Position numbers and translations under genes: made by a program. The notes under the pieces are model-generated. The model made no database searches, was not told the DNA's origin, and saw only the letters and a program-made list of their open reading frames with translations. Positions 1-8,559 of a DNA stretch of 64,000 nt are shown here, one piece after another. The stretch spans positions 41,000-104,999 of the forward strand of contig CAZGJN010000009.1 in NCBI GenBank assembly GCA_964526645.1, in the 5' to 3' direction. Within the stretch, counting starts at the first letter, position 1, and each line of letters starts with the position of its first letter. The DNA is from JADJNW01 sp964526645. GTDB lineage: Bacteria; Bacteroidota; Bacteroidia; Chitinophagales; Saprospiraceae.

Positions 1-3000
1 CTCGATTGCTTGCTCCAATTCATTGTTATTGAGGTGAAATAGGCCAAGTTTATTAGCGGTAATGGCATTGGTGGAGTCCATTTTCCAGGCGGCGGCGTAT
101 GCGTCCCAAGCTTCCTGGGTCAAATTTTTTGCTTCCAAAGCCAAGCCTAAATTTTCGTGATAAACAGCCTTCGCTGCATTTTGAGCAATGGCTTTTTTGT
201 AAAATTCGATAGCGGCATCGTACTGCTGAAGGTTGTAATAATAAACGCCAATCCGATTGAAATAAGCGTCCTTTTCTGCATCGGGAGCAAGCTCCAATGC
301 TTGCCGATAAGCGTTTATTGCTGCTTCATGTTTTTTGAGGCTTTCATAAGCCAAGCCTATATTTTCGTGATAAACTGATTTTTGAGGGGCTAATTCAATT
401 GCTTTTTTGTATTGCTCGATGGCTTTTTCGTCTTGAAATTGGCGGTAATAAAATACCCCTAACCGATTGAAGTAAATGTCTCTGTCGGTTTGTGCCACAG
501 ACAGCGCTTTTTGATAGGCGGCTTCTGTTGCTTCTTTTCTGCCCAGTCGCTCCAGGGTGATACCCAAATTTTCGTGTGCAGCAGGGTCGTTGGGGTACAA
601 ATCAGCAGCTTTTTGGTAGTATTCGGCGGCTTTTTCATACAGCCCTTGGTTGTAGTAAAAAATGCCCAGGCGATTCAGATAGCCAATATTCTCAGGTTCT
701 AACTGCAAAGCCTTGAGGTATGCCGCTTCTGCTTCTGGGTAGCGCCCCAGCAATTCGTAGGACAATCCGATATTATCGTGGTAAAGGGCACTATTGGGCT
801 TTAGTTCAAGGGCTTTTTTGTAGTACGCTACTGCTTCTTCGTTTTCCCCGCGATTGTAGTGCATGATGGCGAGGTTGTTGTAGTACACGTCTCTGGCTGT
901 TGTTTCTATGTTGATGGCTTGCTGGAAAGCTTGCTCTGCCTCCTTTTTTTTACCTTGGGCATCGAGGGCTTTTGCAAGATATTCGTACACAATTGTATCA
1001 TTCGGATTTTTTTCCAGTGCTTTCCGGGCATGTACTTCCGCTTTTTCAAATTGCGCCAGTGCCAGGTACAATTTGGCTAATTTGCCATGATAGGAAGCAT
1101 CCAGGTAAGCCGCTTGCAGATACGCATTGATCGCTTGCTCGGTTTTGCCTATCGTTTCATAAGCAAAGCCGATATTGTCATAATACAATGGTTTATTGGC
1201 ATTTAATTTAATTGCTTTGTTGTACGCTACGATGGCATCCTCATACCGCTCCCTGTTGTGATAAAACACGCCCAAATCGTTGTAGTAGCTGTCATTTTTG
1301 TTATCGAGTTCAATTGCTTTTTTGTAAGACTGCTCTGATGCTTCGAATAAACCAGCATCCTCCTGTGCCAACGCAAGATTATTATGATAAATGGCGCCCT
1401 GGGGGTCTAAACGAATGGCTTCTGTATAAAACTCAATTGCTTTTTGGTAATCTTTCCTGTTGTAGTAAAAAATTCCCAAACGATTTTGGGTGATGGGATC
1501 CTGAGGTGTCCGTTTTAGGGCTTCCAAAAATGCACTTTCCGCTTCCTTAAAATAACCACCGCCTTCGTAAGCCAAGCCAATATTTTCATATTGAATGGCA
1601 TCATCGGGTTTTAGAGCAATGGCTTTTTTATAGTGTTCAATGGCTTTGTCGTATTGTTGATTTTGGTAATATACAATGCCAAGGCGGTTCTGAAAATCAG
1701 GTTCGTAAGCCTCTCCTTTAATGCTTCTTATCTTTTCCAATAAGCTGATGGCGGTCTGCCAATTTTCAGAATACTGATAGCTATTCACCACTCGATGCAG
1801 CGAATCGGTGGTTTGTGTATCGGTGGGTTTGAGTTCCAGGGAGTTGAGCAAATTCTGGGTTGCATCGTCCAGGTCGCCTAATTTTTCCTGCATTTCGCCA
1901 ATAGCATCCAGGATGTACTTTTCCCATTCGGGGCGCAGCGGATAAGATTTTTGGAAGTACTCCAGGGCTTTTGCCCATTTTTCCTGTCTTTCATATAGCC
2001 ACCCCAGATTCCAGTAGGCATCAAAATAATTTGGATCCAATTGCATAGCCTTGAGATACAGCTGCTCCGCCTGTTCATAATTTTCCTTGTCGCGGAGCAT
2101 ATTGCCCCAGTGGATATAAGCCAGCGTACGTTGTGGATCGGTTTCGATTGCCTTTTGGTAGTACCCTTCTGCATCCTGGTATTTTTGGTTGCTCTGATAG
2201 GAAAGCCCCGCTTCGATATACGCCGGATAAGTTAAGTAAGGCTCCAAGCGAATAATTCGACTGACCCAATGGGCGATATCGCTTTGATGGTTGTTGAAAT
2301 AGTCTGGTTTGCCACACAAAATAATAAATCGAAAATAAGGATCGGTATCGCCTGGATTTTTTCGGATGGCATCTTTGTACCATTCTTCCGCTACCTGGTA
2401 TTTCCCCTCTTCCACGTAAGTGTCGCCCATCCAAAGGTAATTGAGTACTTCTTCCGAGCCCAGTCGGATAGCTTTTTGAAAATGTGCTCTAGCTTTTTCC
2501 AGATTTCCGATGGACTCAAGGCGTTCTTCATTGGAGACCTTTTCATCCGGGCTGGGGTTTATTTCTTCATCTCCAGATTGATATTTTTTCAGGTAAAACT
2601 CTCCGAATATCCGCTCCGAGCGGTCATGCTGGGGGCTCAGTTCCTTACTTTTGGCAAACAACTCCAGCGCTTTTGTCGTGTTGAACAAGTGGTAAAGCTG
2701 GATTTGCCCGCAGGTTGCCCAAAAAGCAGCCCGAAGTCCTTCGTCTAAAGCTTGATTTTCTGCCAGGTTCAAGAAACAGGGGTACCCATCCCCCCAGCGT
2801 TCTTCGATCAGCCAGGCAGTGTATTTTTTAAAAAGCTCAAATTCTTTTTGTTGTGCTTCTGAAAAAGGGAAATTTGTTTTGACTAAGCTATCAAAAATAG
2901 GATATTTCCAATGACTCAAAGCATCGGCGAAAGCCTGAAGCCAGGCTTGCCACCCTGCGGCAGCGGTGGTCTCAAAAGCAGCCAGAATCTTGTTTTTCTC

Positions 3001-3249
3001 ATTTTCGTAAAAAATCTTTGTAAAAGCATCCCGAAGTTCAAAAAGCGGCTCAAATAACGTTGGGTTATCGAGCATTTGCCCCAGGGTCTTGTCTAATTGT
3101 TTCCAAAGCGTATAATTTTCAGATCGCTGCTGAAATTGCGTCCGAAGCGTTTCCAATACTTCAGCTGCCAGGCGCATATCCGCACCTGATTTGGCAGCCC
3201 TGAAGTAGGCATCCGCTAGGAGATTTAGTATTTGTTCGTTCGTCAGCAT
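1..3249 (-). CDS. Giant TPR-repeat protein (C-terminus outside window)
   Basis: The frame is open from an ATG at 3249 to the window edge, giving 1083 codons without a stop. The first ~250 residues are helical and not clearly repetitive. The rest is wall-to-wall tetratricopeptide repeats, mostly in pairs with a 68-residue period: one repeat starts like NRLGIFYYN and ends YKKAIELxP, the partner starts like YHENIGLAYE. No signal peptide or membrane segment is visible, so it is probably cytoplasmic. TPR arrays bind peptides or proteins; the partner is unknown. The start lies 3 bases after the stop of the CHAT protease gene, so the two are almost certainly co-transcribed and translationally linked. 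In many bacteria TPR and CHAT domains are fused in one chain; here they are split. The real length cannot be judged because the 3' end is missing. Confidence 0.9.
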   Translation of the reverse strand, partial: MLTNEQILNLLADAYFRAAKSGADMRLAAEVLETLRTQFQQRSENYTLWKQLDKTLGQMLDNPTLFEPLFELRDAFTKIFYENEKNKILAAFETTAAAGWQAWLQAFADALSHWKYPIFDSLVKTNFPFSEAQQKEFELFKKYTAWLIEERWGDGYPCFLNLAENQALDEGLRAAFWATCGQIQLYHLFNTTKALELFAKSKELSPQHDRSERIFGEFYLKKYQSGDEEINPSPDEKVSNEERLESIGNLEKARAHFQKAIRLGSEEVLNYLWMGDTYVEEGKYQVAEEWYKDAIRKNPGDTDPYFRFIILCGKPDYFNNHQSDIAHWVSRIIRLEPYLTYPAYIEAGLSYQSNQKYQDAEGYYQKAIETDPQRTLAYIHWGNMLRDKENYEQAEQLYLKAMQLDPNYFDAYWNLGWLYERQEKWAKALEYFQKSYPLRPEWEKYILDAIGEMQEKLGDLDDATQNLLNSLELKPTDTQTTDSLHRVVNSYQYSENWQTAISLLEKIRSIKGEAYEPDFQNRLGIVYYQNQQYDKAIEHYKKAIALKPDDAIQYENIGLAYEGGGYFKEAESAFLEALKRTPQDPITQNRLGIFYYNRKDYQKAIEFYTEAIRLDPQGAIYHNNLALAQEDAGLFEASEQSYKKAIELDNKNDSYYNDLGVFYHNRERYEDAIVAYNKAIKLNANKPLYYDNIGFAYETIGKTEQAINAYLQAAYLDASYHGKLAKLYLALAQFEKAEVHARKALEKNPNDTIVYEYLAKALDAQGKKKEAEQAFQQAINIETTARDVYYNNLAIMHYNRGENEEAVAYYKKALELKPNSALYHDNIGLSYELLGRYPEAEAAYLKALQLEPENIGYLNRLGIFYYNQGLYEKAAEYYQKAADLYPNDPAAHENLGITLERLGRKEATEAAYQKALSVAQTDRDIYFNRLGVFYYRQFQDEKAIEQYKKAIELAPQKSVYHENIGLAYESLKKHEAAINAYRQALELAPDAEKDAYFNRIGVYYYNLQQYDAAIEFYKKAIAQNAAKAVYHENLGLALEAKNLTQEAWDAYAAAWKMDSTNAITANKLGLFHLNNNELEQAIE

Positions 3250-3252
3250 TGC

Positions 3253-4839
3253 TTATCGGGTATTATCGGCTCTTCCAATTCCCTGCTGGTCACTACTTGC
3301 GCTATTGTTGGCACTACTTCTTATTCCTAAGGCTTCCTCCAGGGGTTTTGCCATTTCGTTGAGTTCGTCAATTTGTGTTGTCAATGTAAATTTTTGAGCG
3401 CTATCAGATACTTTGATAAGCTCACTTTGAAAAAAGTCTCTTTTTTTGTAAATTTTCTTCAGGTTTTCCTGATACTCCCGAATCTGCATTTCGGCAAGCC
3501 GGCGGTTGGTATCTTCTATTTCTGTATTGGCGGAGGTTCTGGTAGTGGCAGAAGCGCCCCTGCTGCTCGTGGTGGTGTCGGCAGTGGTCGTTTCGGCTTG
3601 GCGTTCCTGTTTTTCTACTTCAGGGAGCATCCCCAGCACAAACATCCTTCGGACACTGGTGAACAGCACCAGGCTGCCGAACATTTTGTGCCCATAGTGC
3701 CCGATTTTGTAGCTTTCGTTCCTGATTTTATCGAGGTAATAAGTTGCCATGTAGCTTCGTGCCTGGTTGGCGGCGGTGCCGATATCTTCTCCGCGAGATA
3801 GCGCATTGTAAATTTTTTTTACAAAAACAGATGCCATTGGTTCGTTTATGGGGTTTTGCATCGTGAGAACGTAGGGGACGCCCTTCTCGATAATTTTGAT
3901 GGCAACGCCTTTTTTTTCTTTGTAACTGCCAATTCGAGTCCCATCGCAAACATGCAAAAAAACCATGTACGGCATCAATTGATCCTGCATTTGAATCCAA
4001 TTGGCAATGATGTCATCATCCACCCAATCGGGTTTGTATGTTTTTTCGGCAGTTTTTTGCAAAAGGCAAAGCTGCCCACTCCGGCTTGCTTCATCTATTC
4101 TGCCATGCCCAATAAAATGTAGGATGTGCGGTTTGAATTCTTTAAATTTTTTGCTGAGCACCTGGCTAAATGTCTCGCGCTCTGGTTGTTCGATAAAATC
4201 TATCTGGATAGGATGTGAGGCAGTTTCCTTTTCGGATGATTCTCCTTCTACCTCTTTATCTGGAATATTGGTGAAGTATTGTTTTATTGCGTTGATTTCC
4301 TTGTCATCCAAATGCCATTCCTGCTCATCGGGATTCGCTATGACGACCAGCACGCGCAGCGGTGGCTCGATGTACAAATTTTTTTCAATGGAATCATTGA
4401 GCCAACTGCCTTTGAAAGGCAAGCGCCGCACCAAATTGACACGTTGATTGATAGGGGCAGCTATAAATGTGCCTTTTTCTTCAAAAAACAGATATTCCCA
4501 GGGGAGCGCCGCCATCTCATCCGCATCGGGTGAAAATTCAAGGATCAATTGGTGCTTCTCATTCCGATTGCCGGAGTTGTTGTAAAAATCCTGAAACTTT
4601 TCGTATAGCTGTTGATTGCTAAACAAGAGTTTGAAAAGCGTTTTTCCAAGCGCTTCAAATTCCTTTTTACCAAAGGCCGTGCTATCGGCAGCAGACAGCC
4701 GTAGGTTCAGCACTTTGTCCAAAATTTCAGCGATGAGGCGGTCCCGCTCTTCAAAACCTTCCAGCGGATAAGGCTCCTGCGCTCCATCCAGCGCAATGTT
4801 ATAGCGATTGACGATAATATGAAATATATTTTCTTTCAC
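3253..4839 (-). CDS. CHAT-domain protease (caspase-like)
   Basis: 528 residues. The CHAT fold is supported by the ALPWEYLFFE segment (residues 111-120), the PPLRVLVVIANP strand (159-170), the catalytic His motif HFIGHG (His245) and the Cys motif LHVCDG (Cys298); the family usually has something like LNACxS at the latter, so the Cys loop is slightly atypical. CHAT enzymes are caspase/separase-like cysteine proteases (established for the family). A Thr/Ser-rich linker follows at about 415-440, then a charged helical tail (445-505) containing AQKFTLTTQIDEL. That tail resembles short adaptor-like helices at the ends of bacterial conflict proteins, but I cannot confirm a named domain. There is no signal peptide. 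It is first in an operon with the giant TPR gene 3 bases downstream, which probably holds or senses its partner or substrate. Divergent from the TrpF-like gene. Confidence 0.88.
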   Translation of the reverse strand: MKENIFHIIVNRYNIALDGAQEPYPLEGFEERDRLIAEILDKVLNLRLSAADSTAFGKKEFEALGKTLFKLLFSNQQLYEKFQDFYNNSGNRNEKHQLILEFSPDADEMAALPWEYLFFEEKGTFIAAPINQRVNLVRRLPFKGSWLNDSIEKNLYIEPPLRVLVVIANPDEQEWHLDDKEINAIKQYFTNIPDKEVEGESSEKETASHPIQIDFIEQPERETFSQVLSKKFKEFKPHILHFIGHGRIDEASRSGQLCLLQKTAEKTYKPDWVDDDIIANWIQMQDQLMPYMVFLHVCDGTRIGSYKEKKGVAIKIIEKGVPYVLTMQNPINEPMASVFVKKIYNALSRGEDIGTAANQARSYMATYYLDKIRNESYKIGHYGHKMFGSLVLFTSVRRMFVLGMLPEVEKQERQAETTTADTTTSSRGASATTRTSANTEIEDTNRRLAEMQIREYQENLKKIYKKRDFFQSELIKVSDSAQKFTLTTQIDELNEMAKPLEEALGIRSSANNSASSDQQGIGRADNTR

Positions 4840-4958
4840 TTTATAAGCCTTAAAATTACGCCTTGAGTTGTTATTCGCTCGGGCAAGTATGGTATGAAGT
4901 ATTCCGTCTCGGTTTCTATTTTCACTTTGTGCATGCGATGCGGTTTTTTGGGCAACGA

Positions 4959-4966
4959 TAACTTTG
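4959..4966 (+). promoter_or_regulatory. Candidate -7 box for the TrpF-like gene
   Basis: TAACTTTG matches the Bacteroidota -7 consensus TAnnTTTG and lies about 60 bases before the chosen ATG at 5025. No convincing TTG box is present 19-21 bases upstream, so this is a half-match only. It lies in the 185-base divergent gap between the CHAT gene and the TrpF-like gene; no minus-strand match for the CHAT operon was seen there. Confidence 0.3.
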
Positions 4967-5024
4967 CAAGCATAAAAATATTATAAATTTGTTGTTTGAC
5001 AAAAAAGATGCGAAAATTCTATTG

Positions 5025-5678
5025 ATGAAGCCCAAAGTGAAAATTTGTTGTATTGGTAGTTTGCAGGAAGCAATGGATGCTATTCGATTGGGCGCTGCCG
5101 CCTTGGGCTTGGTGGGAGCGATGCCGAGTGGACCCGGTGTGATTTCGGATGAGATGATAAAAGATATTGCTCGGCTCGTGCCACCGCCTATTGCTACTTT
5201 TTTGCTTACGAGTGAAACCGCCGGGACTAACATCATAGCCCATCATAGCAAAGTACACACCAATACGATTCAAATAGTGGATTACCCTGAGCCCAGTGCT
5301 TATGCCCAAATCCGCACGGCTTTGCCTGCTATAAAAATTGTACAGGTCGTTCATGTGGAATCGGAAGCCAGTGTAGCGTTTGCCATCCGTATTGCCTCGG
5401 AAGTAGATGCTATCTTGCTTGATAGCGGAAGCCCCAGCACAACTACCAAAACCCTGGGCGGCACAGGTAAAGTACATGATTGGACTTTGAGCAAGCGTAT
5501 CCGCGAAAGTACACACAAACCGATTTTTCTGGCGGGAGGATTGCACGCAGGCAACGTACGCGAAGCAATTGAAGTGGTGCAACCTTATGGCTTGGATTTG
5601 TGTAGCGGCGTGAGAACCAATGGCGCGCTTGACCTGCTCAAGCTGGAGCAATTTTTTGAAGCCATAGAGAAAGTCTAA
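5025..5678 (+). CDS. TrpF-like phosphoribosylanthranilate isomerase family protein
   Basis: 217 residues from ATG 5025; an in-frame TTG at 4989 would add 12 residues but the family starts close to the VKICC strand, so 5025 is preferred. The TIM-barrel family is shown by VKICC at the N-terminus (Cys8, equivalent to the TrpF general-base Cys), AILLDSGS (the conserved Asp) and LGGTGKVHDW. True TrpF isomerises phosphoribosylanthranilate in tryptophan synthesis. Here the segment usually reading like SPRxVS is SGPGVIS, so the substrate-binding Arg position is Gly, and the usual QLHG motif is absent. No trp genes are nearby. The fold is secure; the reaction may not be the TrpF reaction. Confidence 0.75.
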   Translation: MKPKVKICCIGSLQEAMDAIRLGAAALGLVGAMPSGPGVISDEMIKDIARLVPPPIATFLLTSETAGTNIIAHHSKVHTNTIQIVDYPEPSAYAQIRTALPAIKIVQVVHVESEASVAFAIRIASEVDAILLDSGSPSTTTKTLGGTGKVHDWTLSKRIRESTHKPIFLAGGLHAGNVREAIEVVQPYGLDLCSGVRTNGALDLLKLEQFFEAIEKV

Positions 5679-5707
5679 AGATTTAATACCTGGCACATAT
5701 CGTTTCC

Positions 5708-5715
5708 TATTTTTG
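5708..5715 (+). promoter_or_regulatory. Candidate -7 box for the PycTM gene
   Basis: TATTTTTG fits TAnnTTTG and lies about 50 bases before the ATG at 5764. The upstream TTG box is not at the expected distance, so confidence is low. If real, the PycTM gene is transcribed separately from the TrpF-like gene 85 bases upstream. Confidence 0.3.
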
Positions 5716-5763
5716 TACTATCTTGCCAATCAATGCGTTTTGTGGTGCAAATGATATAATCCT

Positions 5764-6978
5764 ATGAATGAAGTAAGAACTACTACGCCAATGAAACAAG
5801 CCGATATACTTCGGAATGCCGCCGAATTTATATTAAACAGTTTTAATAAGCATCAGGATACCCGATTGGTTTTTCACAATTATGCTTATACGCAATCCCT
5901 GGTGCGTTGTGTAAAAGAACTTGGCAACGAAACCCCTGCAGCAACCGAAGAAGAAATAGAGGCGGCTCAGTTGGCAGCCTGGTTTTTGTATTCGGGTTAT
6001 TTGTTTGATTATCAGAATTATACAAAATATAGCTTAGACCAAGTACAGCGATTCCTGATCCTACAGGCGTATCCTGAAAGTAGCCAAACTAAAGTCTTGC
6101 GGTGTTTACAAACTGTAGCAGAAAAAAGAGATTGCCATGCTTTGTCGGAAAAAATACTGGCAGATGCCGTAATCATCAATTTTATTGACAACTTCGAGGA
6201 AAAAAGCCCTTTGCTGCGGCTGGAGCATGAATTTATATTGCATCGCGCTTTTTCTAAGCAAGAATGGGCGCAGCAGCAGCTACAAACACTGCTGGGCTTA
6301 AATCTACAAACCCTCTACGCCAAATCGAAATACGAACCCCAACTCGCACAAGCCATCAGAATCCAAAAGTTAATCTTAGAAAAAGCAGCTCGAAACGCTG
6401 AGCCGACACCCAAGCCTGCCGGCGGAGGGCTTTATCAAAACCTCGACGAGTCGCCTATCCGAGCCGTACAAACCTTTTTCAGAGCAAATTACCGCAATCA
6501 TATCAATCTGAGTGCGATTGCTGACAACAAGGCAAACATTATGATTAGCGTCAACTCTATTTTGATCAGCGTTCTGATTTCGGTTTTGTCTTATCGCAAC
6601 ATGGCAGAAACGCACCCCGACATTGTGCTGCCGGTGGTTATTTTTCTCGTCTCCGGCTTGGCTTCCTTGATTTTTGCAGTGCTCTCGGCGCGCCCAAAGG
6701 TGACCGCACTGAATAATGAAAAAATGCCCCAAGAGCAAATCCGGCGCAATATTGTTTTTTTTGGCAATTTTGTGTCCTTGCAACTGGAGGAGTACGAGGA
6801 AGCGATGGATGCGATGTTTAGAGATAGCGAACTGATGTACGGCAATATGACCCGCGACCTTTACTATCTGGGCAAGGTATTGGAAAAAAAATACCGCTAT
6901 CTCACCGTTTCATACAATATCTTTATGGTAGGATTCATTGCTACTGTCAGCATGTTTCTTTTCACTTTTTTCACTTGA
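5764..6978 (+). CDS. Degenerate HD domain fused to Pycsar-effector-type TM domain (PycTM)
   Basis: 404 residues. Residues ~15-215 are all-helical and match the HD-phosphohydrolase layout seen in Bacteroidota relatives, but the metal-binding HD dyad is gone: the helix that should read like WFHDxG reads WFLYSG (73-78) and the upstream YHNxxHT-like motif reads FHNYAYT. Residues ~235-404 match the PycTM domain: amphipathic start, signature ADNKANIMISVN (253-264), then membrane segments at about 262-277, 287-309 and 382-402. In Pycsar systems PycTM proteins are activated by cCMP or cUMP and damage the inner membrane (established for characterised members). No cyclase gene is seen in the window, so this is an orphan by context. 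The inactive HD half could serve as a ligand-binding sensor (inference). Confidence 0.8.
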   Translation: MNEVRTTTPMKQADILRNAAEFILNSFNKHQDTRLVFHNYAYTQSLVRCVKELGNETPAATEEEIEAAQLAAWFLYSGYLFDYQNYTKYSLDQVQRFLILQAYPESSQTKVLRCLQTVAEKRDCHALSEKILADAVIINFIDNFEEKSPLLRLEHEFILHRAFSKQEWAQQQLQTLLGLNLQTLYAKSKYEPQLAQAIRIQKLILEKAARNAEPTPKPAGGGLYQNLDESPIRAVQTFFRANYRNHINLSAIADNKANIMISVNSILISVLISVLSYRNMAETHPDIVLPVVIFLVSGLASLIFAVLSARPKVTALNNEKMPQEQIRRNIVFFGNFVSLQLEEYEEAMDAMFRDSELMYGNMTRDLYYLGKVLEKKYRYLTVSYNIFMVGFIATVSMFLFTFFT

Positions 6979-7081
6979 TTTTGTTAACAAAACAATAAAA
7001 TGTTCCTGGCGTATCTGTCTTTTTGAATACAGCGCGTTGATCAAAAATAAAGCTTGTAGAACCCCTAAATACATTGAAGGT

Positions 7082-8494
7082 ATGAATCGGATAAAGTTAT
7101 TATTGTTTGGTGCTATTTTTTTAGTGGCGATCCACACTTCTGGGCAAAACATCAATCAGGATTTTGTTGCCTACGTTGAGAAATACAAAGATATTGCAAT
7201 TCGGGAAATGGAACGGGCAGGAATTCCGGCGAGTATCAAGCTCGGGCAGGCGCTCTTGGAATCAGATGCAGGCAAAAGCGACCTGGCAAGGCGTGGCAAC
7301 AATCACTTCGGCATTAAATGCAGCAAAGATTGGGACGGTAAAACTTTCTATAAAAAAGACGATGAGTATGATGACAAAGGTAAACTCATTGAGTCTTGTT
7401 TTCGAGTTTATAAAGATGCAGAATCCAGTTTTATAGCGCATTCTGAGTTTTTACGTGATCCCAGCAAGGTTTGGCGGTACGGGTTTTTATTCCGCCTTGA
7501 TCCTACGGATTACAAACGCTGGGCAAAGGGCTTGCGAGAAGCGGGCTACGCTACCAGCGGTACTTATGATGCCAAACTCATAGAATTGATTGAAAAATAT
7601 GAATTAAGCAAATATGATCGAATGACTTCATCTGATTTGGTTGTTTCGGTTGAAACCACTACCGGTTATTTGGTCAACAATGATGTGAAATACGTCCTGG
7701 CAGCAGACAATGAGCCGGTGTCGGAGATTGCACGCAAAACCGATACGACCGTCAGAAGTTTATTGAAATACAATGAAAATCTGGGTAATGGTAGCCAACA
7801 ATTGCCCCAAAATACGAAAGTTTACATCCAACCCAAGCGTAGTTCGTACAGAGGCAAACAAACCTGGCATTATGTGAAACCAGGCGAAACCATGCAATAC
7901 ATTTCGGATTTGTACGCCGTAAAGCTTTCCAGCTTATTATCCAAAAATCGGATGAACAAGGGCAATGAGCCTGCTGCCAATGAACGCATTAAACTTCGGG
8001 GTAGTAAGGCCGCTTCACGCCCAAGGCTTCAAAATGAGCCAGCACCGGAGATTTTACCACAAATTCCGGCAGTTTTATTCGAAGACGAAGAAACCGTGCC
8101 TACACCGCCCAATCCTTCAAAACCAACAGCAGAAGAACCGGTGAGCAATCCTCCTGTGGATGTGGCACAGCCAAAACCAATAGAAAAGCCAATGGAGGAT
8201 AATACGAACAAACCTCAGCAAAACAATACACCTGAAAAACCGGTAGTCATCCCCGCTACTCCAAGTGTTGATTCTACTATTACAAACAAACCCCGCCCGG
8301 ATGAAGGTTTTGATACGGAACTCGATCAGCCAGAGACGAATACCCCCGAAACGCCTGTTTTTCATACTATTGTAAAAGGAGATACACTTTGGAATATTTC
8401 CAAACGCTACAACACGACGGTGGATACCCTGAAAAAACTAAACAATTTAACTTCCGATCAGATTCAATTAGGAATGAAGCTGAGAGTGCAGTAA
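7082..8494 (+). CDS. Secreted LysM/glucosaminidase peptidoglycan hydrolase
   Basis: 470 residues from ATG 7082, chosen because it gives a clean signal peptide (MNRIKLLLFGAIFLVA, cleavage near SGQ); a longer frame from 6938 overlaps the previous gene and lacks support. Residues ~25-175 form a mannosyl-glycoprotein endo-beta-N-acetylglucosaminidase-like domain (GH73 type): KLGQALLESDAGKSDLA carries the likely catalytic Glu, then NNHFGIKC and FRVYKDAESSF. Three LysM-like modules follow, near 200-255, 262-300 and the C-terminal FHTIVKGDTLWNISKRYNTT. A long Pro/Glu-rich linker separates the last one. It probably trims cell-wall glycan strands. The outer-membrane barrel gene follows 65 bases downstream. 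Confidence 0.88.
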   Translation: MNRIKLLLFGAIFLVAIHTSGQNINQDFVAYVEKYKDIAIREMERAGIPASIKLGQALLESDAGKSDLARRGNNHFGIKCSKDWDGKTFYKKDDEYDDKGKLIESCFRVYKDAESSFIAHSEFLRDPSKVWRYGFLFRLDPTDYKRWAKGLREAGYATSGTYDAKLIELIEKYELSKYDRMTSSDLVVSVETTTGYLVNNDVKYVLAADNEPVSEIARKTDTTVRSLLKYNENLGNGSQQLPQNTKVYIQPKRSSYRGKQTWHYVKPGETMQYISDLYAVKLSSLLSKNRMNKGNEPAANERIKLRGSKAASRPRLQNEPAPEILPQIPAVLFEDEETVPTPPNPSKPTAEEPVSNPPVDVAQPKPIEKPMEDNTNKPQQNNTPEKPVVIPATPSVDSTITNKPRPDEGFDTELDQPETNTPETPVFHTIVKGDTLWNISKRYNTTVDTLKKLNNLTSDQIQLGMKLRVQ

Positions 8495-8559
8495 CTTTGC
8501 CACTGGGCGGCAGTATTTTGCTTTGTTTGTCCTGCGCCCTGTCATTAAATTACAGTTTC

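Noticed and set aside
1..2000. Regular 204-base periodicity suggesting a CRISPR or satellite array
   Set aside because: The repeats are diverged and encode TPR units in frame; there are no short identical repeats with unique spacers.
2269..2748. Plus-strand frame inside the TPR gene
   Set aside because: It mirrors the TPR coding frame; the minus-strand frame is open for 1083 codons with clear repeats.
4938..4960. Promoter for the CHAT operon in the divergent gap
   Set aside because: No TAnnTTTG on the minus strand in 4840-5000; the start of this operon remains unassigned.
5019..5696. Minus-strand frame opposite the TrpF-like gene
   Set aside because: The plus strand shows the family motifs; the minus-strand product has no recognisable feature.
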